Source: Pandoraea terrigena (lineage in GTDB: Bacteria; Pseudomonadota; Gammaproteobacteria; Burkholderiales; Burkholderiaceae). Taken from it: DNA of 64,000 bases. Under the pieces are notes generated by a model. The model worked only from the letters and a program-made list of their open reading frames with translations, made no database searches and was not told the origin of the DNA. The DNA lies in contig NZ_CABPRU010000004.1 of assembly GCF_902459705.1 (NCBI RefSeq), forward strand, positions 310,001 through 374,000. Direction: 5' to 3'. Of this stretch, positions 47,096 to 57,375 are shown in pieces. Numbering within the stretch: position 1 is the stretch's first letter; every line of letters begins with the position of its first letter. Both the position numbers and the translations under genes were made by a program.

Positions 47096-47326
47096 ATTCA
47101 CTCCCCGAGCTTGGAAAACCGTCCGGCCGGTCGGCATTTGCCACGCCGGCAATAGCGATTACCTTACCGCAGAGTGCGGACTTCGGGTATGCCTGTCACC
47201 CTATTCCCGCTATTGAGCGACGCCGTTCCGCCCACGCGTGCCGTCGGCCACGGCGCATTGGCGACGGACTGCCGCCATGGTGCCGACGGCACGACGCACT
47301 CACTTTAGGTGCCGGCCCAACGCCGT

Positions 47327-50065
47327 TCAGTGGGCCTGCTCCCAATTTTCGCCCACTCCGACTTCCGCCACGAGCGGCACGCGCAGTTTCGCCACGCCGC
47401 ACATCAGTTCCGGCAGACGCTTGCGCACCTCGGCCAGTTCGTGATCGGGCACTTCCAGCACCAGCTCATCGTGCACCTGCATGATCTGACGCGTCTGCAT
47501 GCCGCTGTCGTCCAACCAGCGCTGCACGGCGATCATCGAGAGCTTGATGAGGTCGGCGGCCGTGCCCTGCATCGGCGCATTGATGGCGGCACGCTCGGCG
47601 GCCTGGCGACGCGGTCCGTTGCCGCCATTGATGTCCGGCAGCCACAGGCGCCGTCCGAAGACGGTCTCGACATAGCCGCGCGCCTTCGCGCTCTTGCGCG
47701 TCTCGTCCATGTAACGCGCCACGCCAGGGTAGCGCATGAAATAGCGGTCGATGTACTGCTTGGCGGCGTCGCGCTCGATCCCGAGGTTGGCGGCCAGCCC
47801 GAACGCGCTCATGCCGTAGATCAGGCCGAAGTTGATGACCTTGGCATAGCGGCGCTGCTCGGTCGACACCTCGATCGGCGTGACGCCAAAGATTTCCGCC
47901 GCCGTGGCGCGGTGAATGTCCTCGCCGTTGGCAAATGCGCGCAGCAGGCTTTCGTCGCCCGAGATATGCGCCATGATGCGCAGCTCGATCTGCGAGTAGT
48001 CTGCCGAGACCAACTGGCTGCCCTGCGGGGCGATGAACGCCTCGCGAATGCGCCGACCCTCGACCGTGCGCACGGGGATGTTCTGCAGATTCGGATCGTT
48101 CGACGCCAGGCGTCCGGTGATCGCCACGGCCTGCGCGTAGTTTGTGTGGACGCGGCCCGTCGCGGCGTTGACCATCCTCGGCAGCTTGTCGGTGTACGTC
48201 GACTTGAGCTTGGCAAGGCCACGGTAGTCGAGCAGCACCTTCGGCAACGGATAGTCTTCGGCGAGTTTCTGCAGCACTTCCTCGTCGGTCGACGGGGCGC
48301 CGCTTGCCGTCTTCTTGACGATCGGCAGTTGCAGTTGCGTGAAGAAAATGTCGCCGATCTGCTTGGGCGAATTCAGATTGAACTGCTGCCCGGCCAATGC
48401 AAACGCCTCGGCTTCGAGCGCGACCAGCTTCTGTCCGATCTCATCGCTTTGTGCGGCCAGGCGGGCGGTATCGATGAGCACACCGTTACGCTCCATGCGT
48501 TGCAGCACGCGCGCTGTCGGCATCTCGATGTCGCGGTAGACGAACTCCAGCGTCGCTTCACGCGCCACGTCGGGATAGAGCGCGCGGTGCAGCCGTAGCG
48601 TGATGTCGGCGTCCTCGGCGGCGTAGGCAGTCGCGCGCTCGACGGTGACTTCATCGAAGCCGATCTGCTTGGCGCCCTTGCCGCACACGTCTTCGTACTT
48701 GATCGTCGTCACGCCGAGATGACGCGACGCGAGGCTGTCCATGTCATGGCTGCGGTGCGATTCGAGCACGTACGACTGGAGCAGCGTGTCGTGCGCGATG
48801 CCGCGCAGCACAATGCCGTAGTTCTCCAGCACGTGCGCATCGTACTTGAGGTTCTGGCCGACCTTCTTGTGGTCGGGACTTTCGAGCCAGTGTTTCAGCC
48901 GCGCCAGCACCTCGTCACGTGGCAGTTGGTCGACGTCGCCCGGCGCGCGGTGCGCCACCGGGACGTAGGCGGCGCGCCCCGGTTCGCACGAGAACGACAG
49001 GCCGACGAGTTGCGCCTGCATCGCATCGAGCGAGGTGGTCTCGGTGTCGAATGCCGTCAGCTCGGCCGACTCGATGATCTTCAGCCATGCGTCGAACTGC
49101 GCCCACGTGAGCACGGCTTCGTATTGACGCTCGATCGTATCGGCCGCAGGCGCCGGCGCGGGCTCTCCGGCCTGCGTGGCGACGGCGGCCTGCGCTTCAC
49201 GCAGCAACGTCTTGAAGCCATGACGCACGAAGAAATCGCGCAGCGTCTCGACGTCTTCGGGCTGCGTCTGCAAGCTCGCGCCGATGGAGGTGACCTGCGG
49301 CGCGAGATCGCAGTCGAGCACGACCGTCACGAGCTTGCGTCCCATCGGCAGCCAATCGAGCGCGCGCCGCAGGTTCTCGCCCACCGCCCCCTTCACCGCC
49401 TCGGCGTTCGCCACGAGATTGTCGAGATCGCCATACTGGGTGAGCCACTTGACGGCCGTCTTCGGCCCGCATTTTTCCACGCCCGGCACGTTATCGACGG
49501 TATCGCCGACAAGCGTGAGGTAATCGACGATGCGCTCGGGCGGCACGCCGAATTTCGCGGTGACGGCCGCGGCGTCGAGCGTTTCGTTAGTCATCGTGTT
49601 GACCAGCGTCACGTGGTCGTTCACGAGCTGCGCCAGATCCTTGTCGCCGGTGGAGACAACCACGCGCATGCCGCGCTCGGCCGCCTGCCTTGCGAGGGTG
49701 CCGATGACGTCATCCGCTTCCACGCCATCGATCATCAACAGCGGCCAGCCCATGGCACGTACGGCCTCGTGAATCGGCTCGATCTGCGCGCGAAGATCTT
49801 CCGGCATCGACGGGCGATTCGCTTTGTATTCGGGGTACCAATCGTCGCGGAACGTCTTGCCCTTGGCGTCGAAAACGCAGGCGCTATACTCTGCATGTAC
49901 GTCTTTACGCATGCGGCGCAGCATATTGACGATGCCATGAAGCGCGCCCGTCGGTTCGCCGTTGGGACCGCGCAAATCCGGTAGGGCGTGATAGGCTCGA
50001 TAAAGATAACTCGAACCATCGACCAATAAGAGCGTCTTACCTTCCAGACTTTGCTGTTCCGACAT
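47327..50065 (-). CDS. polA: DNA polymerase I
   Basis: 912 residues. The N-terminal 5' nuclease (LLLVDGSSYLYRAYHALPDL, GVEADDVIGTLA) is followed by a 3'-5' exonuclease domain that keeps the DxE pair in FDTETTSLD, and by the polymerase with RRYAKVINFGLIYGMSAFGL and VHDELVLEVP. It repairs and fills gaps in DNA. The ATG at 50065 directly abuts the ATG of the divergent LOG gene. No Shine-Dalgarno is visible. Confidence 0.97.
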   Translation of the reverse strand: MSEQQSLEGKTLLLVDGSSYLYRAYHALPDLRGPNGEPTGALHGIVNMLRRMRKDVHAEYSACVFDAKGKTFRDDWYPEYKANRPSMPEDLRAQIEPIHEAVRAMGWPLLMIDGVEADDVIGTLARQAAERGMRVVVSTGDKDLAQLVNDHVTLVNTMTNETLDAAAVTAKFGVPPERIVDYLTLVGDTVDNVPGVEKCGPKTAVKWLTQYGDLDNLVANAEAVKGAVGENLRRALDWLPMGRKLVTVVLDCDLAPQVTSIGASLQTQPEDVETLRDFFVRHGFKTLLREAQAAVATQAGEPAPAPAADTIERQYEAVLTWAQFDAWLKIIESAELTAFDTETTSLDAMQAQLVGLSFSCEPGRAAYVPVAHRAPGDVDQLPRDEVLARLKHWLESPDHKKVGQNLKYDAHVLENYGIVLRGIAHDTLLQSYVLESHRSHDMDSLASRHLGVTTIKYEDVCGKGAKQIGFDEVTVERATAYAAEDADITLRLHRALYPDVAREATLEFVYRDIEMPTARVLQRMERNGVLIDTARLAAQSDEIGQKLVALEAEAFALAGQQFNLNSPKQIGDIFFTQLQLPIVKKTASGAPSTDEEVLQKLAEDYPLPKVLLDYRGLAKLKSTYTDKLPRMVNAATGRVHTNYAQAVAITGRLASNDPNLQNIPVRTVEGRRIREAFIAPQGSQLVSADYSQIELRIMAHISGDESLLRAFANGEDIHRATAAEIFGVTPIEVSTEQRRYAKVINFGLIYGMSAFGLAANLGIERDAAKQYIDRYFMRYPGVARYMDETRKSAKARGYVETVFGRRLWLPDINGGNGPRRQAAERAAINAPMQGTAADLIKLSMIAVQRWLDDSGMQTRQIMQVHDELVLEVPDHELAEVRKRLPELMCGVAKLRVPLVAEVGVGENWEQAH

Positions 50066-50800
50066 ATGACCAAGAGAAGAAAAGAAATACCGAGTCTGCG
50101 CATGCTGGCAGACCATGAGCGCGCCACTGCCAAAAAGGCGCGCGCGTCGTGGCAGATGTTCACGATTATGGCAGAGTTCATCGAGGCGACCGAGTACCTG
50201 TCCGAGATCCGGCCGGCCGTCAGCATCTACGGCAGCGCGCGCATCAAGCCGAAATCACCGTTCTACAAACTGACGATGACCATCGCCCGCAAATTCTCCG
50301 ACAACGGCTTTGCGGTGATCTCCGGCGGCGGGCCCGGCATCATGGAAGCCGCCAACAAGGGCGCGCACGGCGGCGCCTCTCCGACGGTTGGTCTGAACAT
50401 CGAGTTGCCGCACGAACAGAAGGGCAATCAATACCAGGACATCTCACTGCGCTTCCGTCACTTCTTCACGCGCAAGGTCACGTTCGTGAAGAACTCGGAT
50501 GCCTTCGTCATCATGCCGGGCGGCTTCGGCACGCTCGACGAACTGTCCGAAGTCCTCACGCTGATCCAGACGCAGAAGTCACGCCAAGTGCCAGTGATTC
50601 TCGTCGGTACGGAATTCTGGAAGGGACTGCTCGACTGGGTGCGCTCGACGATGCTGCCGATGGGGCTTATCGGCGAGAAGGATCTCGACCTGGTGCAGGT
50701 GATGGATGACCCCGACGAGATCCTCAAGGCGGTGTTCGCGTTCTACGACGGGCACATCGAACCCGAGACGGAAAGCACCGAGAAGATGTTCTACCTGTGA
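50066..50800 (+). CDS. LOG-family protein (PGGxGTxxE)
   Basis: 244 residues. The Lonely Guy signature is MPGGFGTLDELSE, with GSAR and SGGGPGIMEAANKGA earlier. LOG enzymes are ribosyl-monophosphate hydrolases of AMP-type substrates; the long N-terminal helix (RATAKKARASWQMF) marks the TIGR00730-related larger subtype. The start at 50066 shares no base with, but abuts, the polA start, and no ribosome site is seen. A long inverted repeat follows the stop. Confidence 0.9.
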   Translation: MTKRRKEIPSLRMLADHERATAKKARASWQMFTIMAEFIEATEYLSEIRPAVSIYGSARIKPKSPFYKLTMTIARKFSDNGFAVISGGGPGIMEAANKGAHGGASPTVGLNIELPHEQKGNQYQDISLRFRHFFTRKVTFVKNSDAFVIMPGGFGTLDELSEVLTLIQTQKSRQVPVILVGTEFWKGLLDWVRSTMLPMGLIGEKDLDLVQVMDDPDEILKAVFAFYDGHIEPETESTEKMFYL

Positions 50801-50830
50801 TCGCCGCTGTCAGCGGCCAGGCGTCATCGC

Positions 50831-50881
50831 CCAAAATCAGTACGGCGCCGCGAGTCATCGCAGGCGCCGTATTGATTTTGG
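50831..50881. terminator. Long inverted repeat between LOG and the tsuA-like gene
   Basis: CCAAAATCA then TACGGCGCC (50831-50849) pair with GGCGCCGTA and TGATTTTGG (50863-50881). The U-rich part is within the stem. A bidirectional terminator for the convergent genes is likely. Confidence 0.7.
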
Positions 50882-50918
50882 CTGAAGAAAAATCTGATCT
50901 ACCAGCGGTTTGCGTCAA

Positions 50919-52157
50919 TCAGCAGCCGGTATCGCGCGGCGTGGTTTCCACGGCCAGACCAAACAGCGGACGCAGGCGCGTGCCGACCATATTGCCGGCG
51001 AACGCCGCCGCCAGCCACAGCCAGCCGTGCAGACTGCCCGAGACAATGCCGCTGAAGTAAGCACCGATATTGCAGCCATAGGCCAGACGCGCGCCGTAAC
51101 CGAGCAGCAATCCACCGATGACGGCCGCGAGCAGCGAGCGCACCGGAATCTTCCACACCGGGGCGAACTTGCCGGCGATCGACGCGGCAGCCAGCGCGCC
51201 GAGAATGATGCCGATGTCCATGACCGTGGTGACGTCCTGCGCGATCGGGGCGTTCAGCACATTCGCCTGCTTTGCCCAGTATGGCCACGAGGCCACGTCG
51301 ATGCCGAGGGCCATGAAGGCCTTGGCGCCCCACAGCGCGAACGCCGACGTGACGCCCCAGGGGCGACCGGCCAGGGCCAGCGTCGCGTAGTTGAGCAGCA
51401 CCAGTGCCAGCGCGCCCCACACCAGCGGCCACGGGCCACGCAGCAGCGCCGGCGCGCCCTTCGTGCCACCACTTGTCATCGGCACGCCGACGACCCGGCC
51501 GTGACGGCGCTTCTCCGCCCACAGCGTCAAGCCCCCAATCGCAGCGAACAGCGCCAGGTTGGCAATGAGCGCCGGCCACAAGCCCCACACCTTGACCAGC
51601 GAGACCGGCTTGAGATGCGGCAGCGCTTCCCACCACGGCATATGCGCCGTGGCGACCACCGACCCCACGACAAATGCCGCGAGCGTGACGATCATGCGCG
51701 TGCTGCCGCCCCCCACGGTATACAGCGTGCCCGACGCGCAACCGCCACCGAGCTGCATGCCGATACCAAAGAGGAAGGCGCCGAACGCCACCGACACGCC
51801 CACCGGCGAAACGAAACCCGCGACCTTGTTGCCGAAGAGGGCGCCGTCGGCCAGCGCGGGGAAGAACAGCACGACGCCCACCGCGAGCATGACCATCTGC
51901 GCACGCAGCCCCGCCCCGCGACGGTCGGCGATGAACACGCGCCAGGCCGACGTGAAACCAAACGCCGCATGGTAAAGCGCCACCCCGAGCAATGCGCCGA
52001 TACCGGCCAGTGCGGCCTGCTTCGGGCCCACGGTGACCTGCACGTAGGCAATGCCGATGGCAATCAACACCACAGCAATGGCGAGCGGACGGGCGTTATG
52101 GGAAGACGGCGAAGGCGGGGCCGTTTTGACGGCGACCGAGGCGGCGGATGACGACAT
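50919..52157 (-). CDS. tsuA: YeeE/YedE-family thiosulfate transporter
   Basis: 412 residues with about ten helices. The pore cysteine motifs are GGGCASGTLYTVGGG and AYGCNIGAYFSGI, as in TsuA (YeeE), which imports thiosulfate through a cysteine relay. ATG at 52157 has AGGAG nine bases upstream. The TusA-like partner often found beside tsuA is instead at 61272 in this window. Substrate assignment is by family. Confidence 0.85.
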   Translation of the reverse strand: MSSSAASVAVKTAPPSPSSHNARPLAIAVVLIAIGIAYVQVTVGPKQAALAGIGALLGVALYHAAFGFTSAWRVFIADRRGAGLRAQMVMLAVGVVLFFPALADGALFGNKVAGFVSPVGVSVAFGAFLFGIGMQLGGGCASGTLYTVGGGSTRMIVTLAAFVVGSVVATAHMPWWEALPHLKPVSLVKVWGLWPALIANLALFAAIGGLTLWAEKRRHGRVVGVPMTSGGTKGAPALLRGPWPLVWGALALVLLNYATLALAGRPWGVTSAFALWGAKAFMALGIDVASWPYWAKQANVLNAPIAQDVTTVMDIGIILGALAAASIAGKFAPVWKIPVRSLLAAVIGGLLLGYGARLAYGCNIGAYFSGIVSGSLHGWLWLAAAFAGNMVGTRLRPLFGLAVETTPRDTGC

Positions 52158-52510
52158 GACTTGGGACTCCTGAATGCAGATGGGCGACACACGGCCGCCC
52201 ATCGAGACAATGCCGCAGGATGCCAGAACATGCGCCCAACGGAAACGACTGTCTGGCGATTTGTTTATAACCAAAAGCAATATGAAAGAAGTCAAAGATG
52301 CGCCGTTGAATCGTTCATCACTTCACCGATGGCGCGAGGAAATGCGCGTCCGGGGCACGGCATCCCCTCGCAGGCAAGCAATGACGGCACATCCGACGCG
52401 ATTTCACGATGCGAAGCGGGGGACGTTTGATAGAATGAATGAATTGGAACCCGTTGCGCCGACCAGGCTTGGCCTTAACGTCGCGGATGCGTTCCCGCCC
52501 TCGGAGAATA

Positions 52511-52882
52511 ATGATGACATCGCGCTTTTCCCGTGCCCTGCCCCTGGTGATCGGTGCCGGCCTGCTGTTCGCCGGCCATGCGTTCGCCCAGGACGGCAAG
52601 GAAACCTCCGCGCAGGTTGCCAAACGCGAGGCTGACGCCCGCGCCGCCGCTACCAGCAAATCGTCGGTTGACGTGAACCAGGAGCGCAAGCCGAGCTACT
52701 ACGTCAACGATCAAGGCACCACCGTGACCGAGTTCCGCGACCGCGGCAAACCCACGGAGATCGACGTCCATTCGCGCTTCGGCACCAATTACCAATTGAC
52801 CACGCCGCCGGACAATGCGCCGCGTACGCGTGACAACACGTCGCAAAACGACCGTTTGCCGTCCGTCGGCCTGAAGTTCTGA
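52511..52882 (+). CDS. DUF2782 periplasmic protein
   Basis: 123 residues with a signal peptide ([20 protein letters not shown]). The mature part ends in the DUF2782 core [19 protein letters not shown] followed by a short beta hairpin. Function is unknown. GGAG lies five bases before the first ATG; a second ATG follows directly. It precedes thrB by 136 bases, a common pairing in this family of bacteria. Confidence 0.85.
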   Translation: MMTSRFSRALPLVIGAGLLFAGHAFAQDGKETSAQVAKREADARAAATSKSSVDVNQERKPSYYVNDQGTTVTEFRDRGKPTEIDVHSRFGTNYQLTTPPDNAPRTRDNTSQNDRLPSVGLKF

Positions 52883-53018
52883 CGTCTCTGGTAATCTGAC
52901 TCGCCCCCACGCGTCCGCACATCATCAAGCGGCGCGCCGGCTTCCTGTCTGTCTTGAACCAGCGGCCCGCTGCACGTGCGCGGGCCGTTTGTCTGGGACA
53001 CCTCCACCCAACGCAAGC

Positions 53019-53990
53019 ATGGCTGTTTTCACTTCCGTCTCGCCCGAGCAGCTCCACGAATGGCTGCAACGCTACGATTTGGGAAATGTTCTCGACTTCC
53101 GGGGCATCAGCTCCGGCATCGAGAACACCAACTACTTCCTGACGACCGAGCGCGGCGAGTTCGTGCTGACACTGTTCGAAAAGCTCACGGCCACCCAGTT
53201 GCCGTTCTACCTGCATTTGATGGGCCATCTCGCCCATCACAGCGTACCGGTGCCCGATCCGATTCCTGACCGCACCGGCGAGATCCTGGGTGAGCTGAAC
53301 GGCAAGCCTGCCACCATCGTCACGAAGCTGACGGGACGCTCCGAGCTGGCCCCCGCGCCCGAGCACTGCGCGCATGTCGGGGCGATGCTCGCGCGCATGC
53401 ATCTGGCCGGCCGCGACTTCACGCTGGAGCAAGCCAATCTGCGCAGCCTGCCATGGTGGCGCGACGCCGCCCCCGAGGTCGCACCGTTCCTGAGCGCCGC
53501 CGAGCGTGCGTTACTGGACAGCGAGATGGCACATCAGGCGGCATTCTTCGCGTCGAGTGACTATCGCGCCATGCAGGCGGGCCCGTGCCACTGCGATCTG
53601 TTCCGCGACAACGTGTTGTTCGACAAGGCCGAAGACGGTTCGCCGCGTTTGGGCGGCTTCTTCGATTTCTACTTCGCAGGCTGCGACAAATGGCTGTTCG
53701 ATCTGGCCGTGACGGTCAACGACTGGTGTTGCGACCCGGCGACCGGCGTGCTGGACGACGCGCGCGTGCATGCCATGTTGCGTGCGTACGAGACGGTGCG
53801 CCCGCTAACCGACATCGAGGCGTCGCACTGGCGCGACATGTTGCGTGCCGCCGCGCTGCGCTTCTGGCTGTCGCGCCTGTATGATTTCCACCTGCCCCGG
53901 GCCGCCGAAATGCTCAAACCGCACGATCCGGGACATTTCGAACGAATCCTGCGCCAACGCATCGAAGCCCTTTCCGTTCCCTGGCTGTAA
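53019..53990 (+). CDS. thrB: Homoserine kinase, APH-fold type
   Basis: 323 residues. This is the aminoglycoside-phosphotransferase-like ThrB of Pseudomonas and Burkholderia and not the GHMP type. The catalytic loop is [13 protein letters not shown] and the metal motif is GFFDFYFAG. It phosphorylates homoserine on the way to threonine. The start [15 protein letters not shown] is by family likeness; no clear ribosome site precedes it. Confidence 0.93.
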   Translation: MAVFTSVSPEQLHEWLQRYDLGNVLDFRGISSGIENTNYFLTTERGEFVLTLFEKLTATQLPFYLHLMGHLAHHSVPVPDPIPDRTGEILGELNGKPATIVTKLTGRSELAPAPEHCAHVGAMLARMHLAGRDFTLEQANLRSLPWWRDAAPEVAPFLSAAERALLDSEMAHQAAFFASSDYRAMQAGPCHCDLFRDNVLFDKAEDGSPRLGGFFDFYFAGCDKWLFDLAVTVNDWCCDPATGVLDDARVHAMLRAYETVRPLTDIEASHWRDMLRAAALRFWLSRLYDFHLPRAAEMLKPHDPGHFERILRQRIEALSVPWL

Positions 53991-54021
53991 CCCGACGTCC
54001 TATCGGAGTCATTCGAATCCT

Positions 54022-54831
54022 ATGCAATTGCTTGAAGTCCCGCCGAAGAGTGGATATGTGTGGCTGCGCCAAGGCATCTGGCTGTTCCGCAAGAACCCGC
54101 TCGCCATTCTGACGCTGCTCTTCGCCTATCTGTTCGGGGTGATGGTGCTGTCGATCCTGCCGGTCGTCGGCGCGTTCCTGCCGCTACTGTTCATCCCCGG
54201 CCTGTCGGTCGGCTTCATGGCGGCCTGTCGCGACATCATCAAGAACAAGCAGGTGTTGCCCCAGGTACTGCTCGATGGCTTTCGTGGCCACGGCAAAGAG
54301 GTCTCGCGCCGACTGCTCATGCTCGGTGGTTACTACATCGTGGCGATGACCATCGTGTTCCTGTTCTCGGCGCTGTTCGACGGCGGCGACCTGGTCAACA
54401 AGATGCTCTTCGACGGCCGCATCACCGAAGAGTCGCTCACCAACGGCTCGATGGGTCAGGCGATGCTCGCGGTGGCGGTCGCCTACGTGCCCGTGGCGAT
54501 GATGTTCTGGTTCGCGCCGGTGCTCGTGGCGTGGCACGACATCCCGCCCGTCAAGGCGCTGTTCTTCAGCTGGACGGCCTGTGTGCGCAACTTCCGCGCG
54601 TTCGCCGTCTACGGACTGTGCACGGCGGTCGTTGCCACCGTGTTGCCACTGATCGTGACGCTGGCGATGGTTGCGATGGGCATTCATCAATACGCGATGC
54701 TCGTGCTGATGCCTTACTCGATCCTGTTCACGGCCGTGCTGTATTGCTCCTTCTATGCGAGCTATCGCGGCTGCTTCGGCGTCCAGGAGATTGGCGCCAT
54801 CGATCCGAACGTCGCCCCGCCAGAGGCGTAG
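54022..54831 (+). CDS. BPSS1780-family membrane protein
   Basis: 269 residues with five or six helices (for example PLAILTLLFAYLFGVMVLS and AVAVAYVPVAMMFWFAPV). Function is unknown. It follows thrB by 31 bases and is probably co-transcribed. CGGAG lies 13 bases before the ATG, further than ideal. Confidence 0.85.
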   Translation: MQLLEVPPKSGYVWLRQGIWLFRKNPLAILTLLFAYLFGVMVLSILPVVGAFLPLLFIPGLSVGFMAACRDIIKNKQVLPQVLLDGFRGHGKEVSRRLLMLGGYYIVAMTIVFLFSALFDGGDLVNKMLFDGRITEESLTNGSMGQAMLAVAVAYVPVAMMFWFAPVLVAWHDIPPVKALFFSWTACVRNFRAFAVYGLCTAVVATVLPLIVTLAMVAMGIHQYAMLVLMPYSILFTAVLYCSFYASYRGCFGVQEIGAIDPNVAPPEA

Positions 54832-54836
54832 GCGGT

Positions 54837-54915
54837 AACGTCGGCGGGAATGTCGGCGGGAATGTCGACATCCACGTCGGGGGCGAAAAACAAAGGGCAC
54901 CTGAGGGTGCCCTTT
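54837..54915. terminator. Short tandem repeat and terminator after the BPSS1780 gene
   Basis: GTCGGCGGGAAT occurs twice in tandem plus a partial third (about 54840-54868). The hairpin AAAGGGCACC (54892-54901) / GGTGCCCTTT (54906-54915) follows and can end both this unit and the convergent uvrD. Confidence 0.7.
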
Positions 54916-54942
54916 CTCATGGGTGACGACGGAACCGCGCCG

Positions 54943-57264
54943 TTATTCGATCGGCTGGAGCTTCGCGACGGCCAGCGCCAGCCATTTCTCGCCGTGCCGG
55001 CCGAATTTCACATGGGCGCGGGCTTCGACACCCGCCCCCTCCAGGCCGATGATCTTGCCTTCGCCGAACTTGGTGTGGAACACGCCCTGCCCCACCTTGA
55101 AACCCGTTTCCGACGCGCGCGAACGGTCGGCCAGCGCCTGCTCCGACTTGGTGGCCACCCATTCTTCCGGCTTGGGCGCCCCCGTCTTCCCACGCCCAAA
55201 CCAATCACGCCCCCAAGCCGGCTCGGCCTGACCGAGCCGCGCGCCCGGCTGCGCACGCGGTGTCAGGAACTTCAGCACCGTCTCCGGGATTTCGTCGAAG
55301 AAGCGTGAGCGCACGTTATAGCGTGTCTGACCGTGCAGCATGCGGCTTTGCGTGAACGACAGATACAGACGCTCCTTCGCACGCGTAATGGCCACGTACA
55401 TCAGCCGCCGCTCCTCTTCGAGACCGTCGAGTTCGAGCGCACTGTTCTCGTGCGGGAACAACCCCTCTTCGAGACCAGTGACGAAGACGGCTGTAAATTC
55501 GAGGCCCTTGGCCGCGTGGACCGTCATCAGTTGCACCGCGTCCTGCCCCGCCTCGGCCTGGTTGTCCCCCGCTTCAAGCGACGCGTGCGACAGGAAGCCA
55601 GCCAGCGGCGTCATCTCCACGGGCGTGTCCGCGTCGACCACGCCGTCGGGCGAGGCGAGCCGATCGGGCGCCCCCGGCAGCGCAGGACGCATGGCAATCA
55701 GACGCGCCGGAGCGTCAAGTCCATAGCCCTCCTCGGCAACGAACGCCGTGGCCGCGTGCACCAATTCCTGCAGGTTCTCGATGCGATCCTGGCCTTCCTT
55801 CTCGGTCTGGTAGTGCGCGACCAGCCCGCTGGCGTCGATCACACGGGCGACAACCTCCGGCAGCGTGAGGCGCTCGGTATCGTGACGCATCTGCTCGACG
55901 AGCCGAATGAATGCCGTCAGGTTCGTGCCCGCCTTGCCGGTCATATAGGGCACGGCGGCATACATCGAGCAGTTGTAAAGTCGCGCCGCGTCGGCCAGTT
56001 GCTCCAGCGAACGCGCGCCAATCCCCCGCGTCGGGAAGTTCACGACCCGCGCGAACGCCGTATCGTCGTTCGGATTCTCGATCAGGCGCAGGTACGCCAG
56101 CGCATGCTTGACTTCCTGACGCTCGAAAAAGCGCAAACCGCCGTACACCCGGTAGGCGATGCCCGCGCCCACGAGCGCATGCTCCATCACCCGCGACTGG
56201 GCATTGCTGCGATAGAGAATGGCCACGTCCTGGCGCGAGAGGCCCTGCGCGACAAGCGCCTTGATCTCCTCGACGAGCCAGCTCGCCTCCTGCAGGTCGG
56301 TCGCCGCCTCGTAGACACGAATCGGTTCGCCGTGCCCCGCATCGGTACGCAAATTCTTGCCCAGACGCCGCGCATTGTTGGAAATCAACGCGTTGGCCGC
56401 GTCGAGGATATTCCCATGCGAGCGGTAGTTCTGCTCCAGCTTGATCAGGTGCCGAACGCGGAATTCACGCTCGAAGTCGGCCATATTGCCGACGTTGGCG
56501 CCACGAAACGCGTAGATGCTCTGGTCGTCGTCACCCACGGCGAACACGGCGGCGTTCGATCCCGCAAGCATCTTGAGCCACGCGTACTGAAGCTTGTTCG
56601 TATCCTGGAACTCGTCGACGAGAATGTGCCGGAAGCGCGACTGGTAGTGCACGCGCAGCGGTTCGTTGTGCTTGAGCAGCTCGAAACAGCGCAGCAGCAG
56701 TTCAGCGAAATCGACCACGCCTTCGCGCTGGCACTGCGCCTGATAGGCGGCGTACAGCTCGACGAACTTCTGGTTGAAGGCATCGTTGGCCTCCACCTCG
56801 TGCGGGCGCAGGCCCTGCTCCTTGGCGTTGTTGATGAAATACTGCAGATTTTTCGGCGGGTACTTCTCGTCGTCGACGTTCGACGCCTTCAACAGGCGCT
56901 TGATGGCGGAGAGCTGGTCGGCCTGATCGAGGATCTGGAAGCTCTGCGGCAACCCGGCGTCGCGAAAGTGCGCGCGCAGCATGCGGTTGCACAACCCATG
57001 GAAGGTGCCGATCCACATCGCGCGCGTGCTGATCGGCAGCATCGCACCCAGGCGGGCCTGCATTTCCTTGGCGGCCTTGTTGGTAAAGGTCACGGCGAGA
57101 ATCCCGGCCGGCCCCACGTGGCCCTGCTGGATCAGCCAGGCGATACGCGTGGTCAGCACGCGCGTCTTGCCGGAACCCGCCCCTGCCAGAATGAGGGCCG
57201 GCTCGTCCGGAAGGGTCACGGCGGCCAGTTGTTCGGGGTTCAGATTGGCGAGCAGATCGGGCAT
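54943..57264 (-). CDS. uvrD: DNA helicase II (UvrD/PcrA)
   Basis: 773 residues. Walker A is AGAGSGKTRVL, motif II is VDEFQDTN, and motifs III-VI include GDDDQSIYAFRGA and VAITRAKERLYLSF. It unwinds DNA 3' to 5' in mismatch and nucleotide excision repair. The C-terminal tail (WVATKSEQ, FHTKFGEGKIIGLEG) is the UvrD Tudor-like polymerase-binding part. It is divergent from valS across 111 bases with TATAAT boxes for each direction. Confidence 0.95.
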   Translation of the reverse strand: MPDLLANLNPEQLAAVTLPDEPALILAGAGSGKTRVLTTRIAWLIQQGHVGPAGILAVTFTNKAAKEMQARLGAMLPISTRAMWIGTFHGLCNRMLRAHFRDAGLPQSFQILDQADQLSAIKRLLKASNVDDEKYPPKNLQYFINNAKEQGLRPHEVEANDAFNQKFVELYAAYQAQCQREGVVDFAELLLRCFELLKHNEPLRVHYQSRFRHILVDEFQDTNKLQYAWLKMLAGSNAAVFAVGDDDQSIYAFRGANVGNMADFEREFRVRHLIKLEQNYRSHGNILDAANALISNNARRLGKNLRTDAGHGEPIRVYEAATDLQEASWLVEEIKALVAQGLSRQDVAILYRSNAQSRVMEHALVGAGIAYRVYGGLRFFERQEVKHALAYLRLIENPNDDTAFARVVNFPTRGIGARSLEQLADAARLYNCSMYAAVPYMTGKAGTNLTAFIRLVEQMRHDTERLTLPEVVARVIDASGLVAHYQTEKEGQDRIENLQELVHAATAFVAEEGYGLDAPARLIAMRPALPGAPDRLASPDGVVDADTPVEMTPLAGFLSHASLEAGDNQAEAGQDAVQLMTVHAAKGLEFTAVFVTGLEEGLFPHENSALELDGLEEERRLMYVAITRAKERLYLSFTQSRMLHGQTRYNVRSRFFDEIPETVLKFLTPRAQPGARLGQAEPAWGRDWFGRGKTGAPKPEEWVATKSEQALADRSRASETGFKVGQGVFHTKFGEGKIIGLEGAGVEARAHVKFGRHGEKWLALAVAKLQPIE

Positions 57265-57292
57265 GTCGGGAAGGAATTTCGAGGGAAGCTCG

Positions 57293-57340
57293 ATTATAAA
57301 TCCTGCCGCGGCGCGGAAATGGCACCGAATCTTTTATAAT
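57293..57340. promoter_or_regulatory. Divergent -10 boxes for uvrD and valS
   Basis: TATAAT reads on the minus strand at 57293-57298 and on the plus strand at 57335-57340. Each is 28-35 bases from its start codon, implying short leaders. No strong -35 boxes were found. Confidence 0.5.
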
Positions 57341-57375
57341 TCAGGGTTTCACGCATTACACGGTCCATCCAATCC

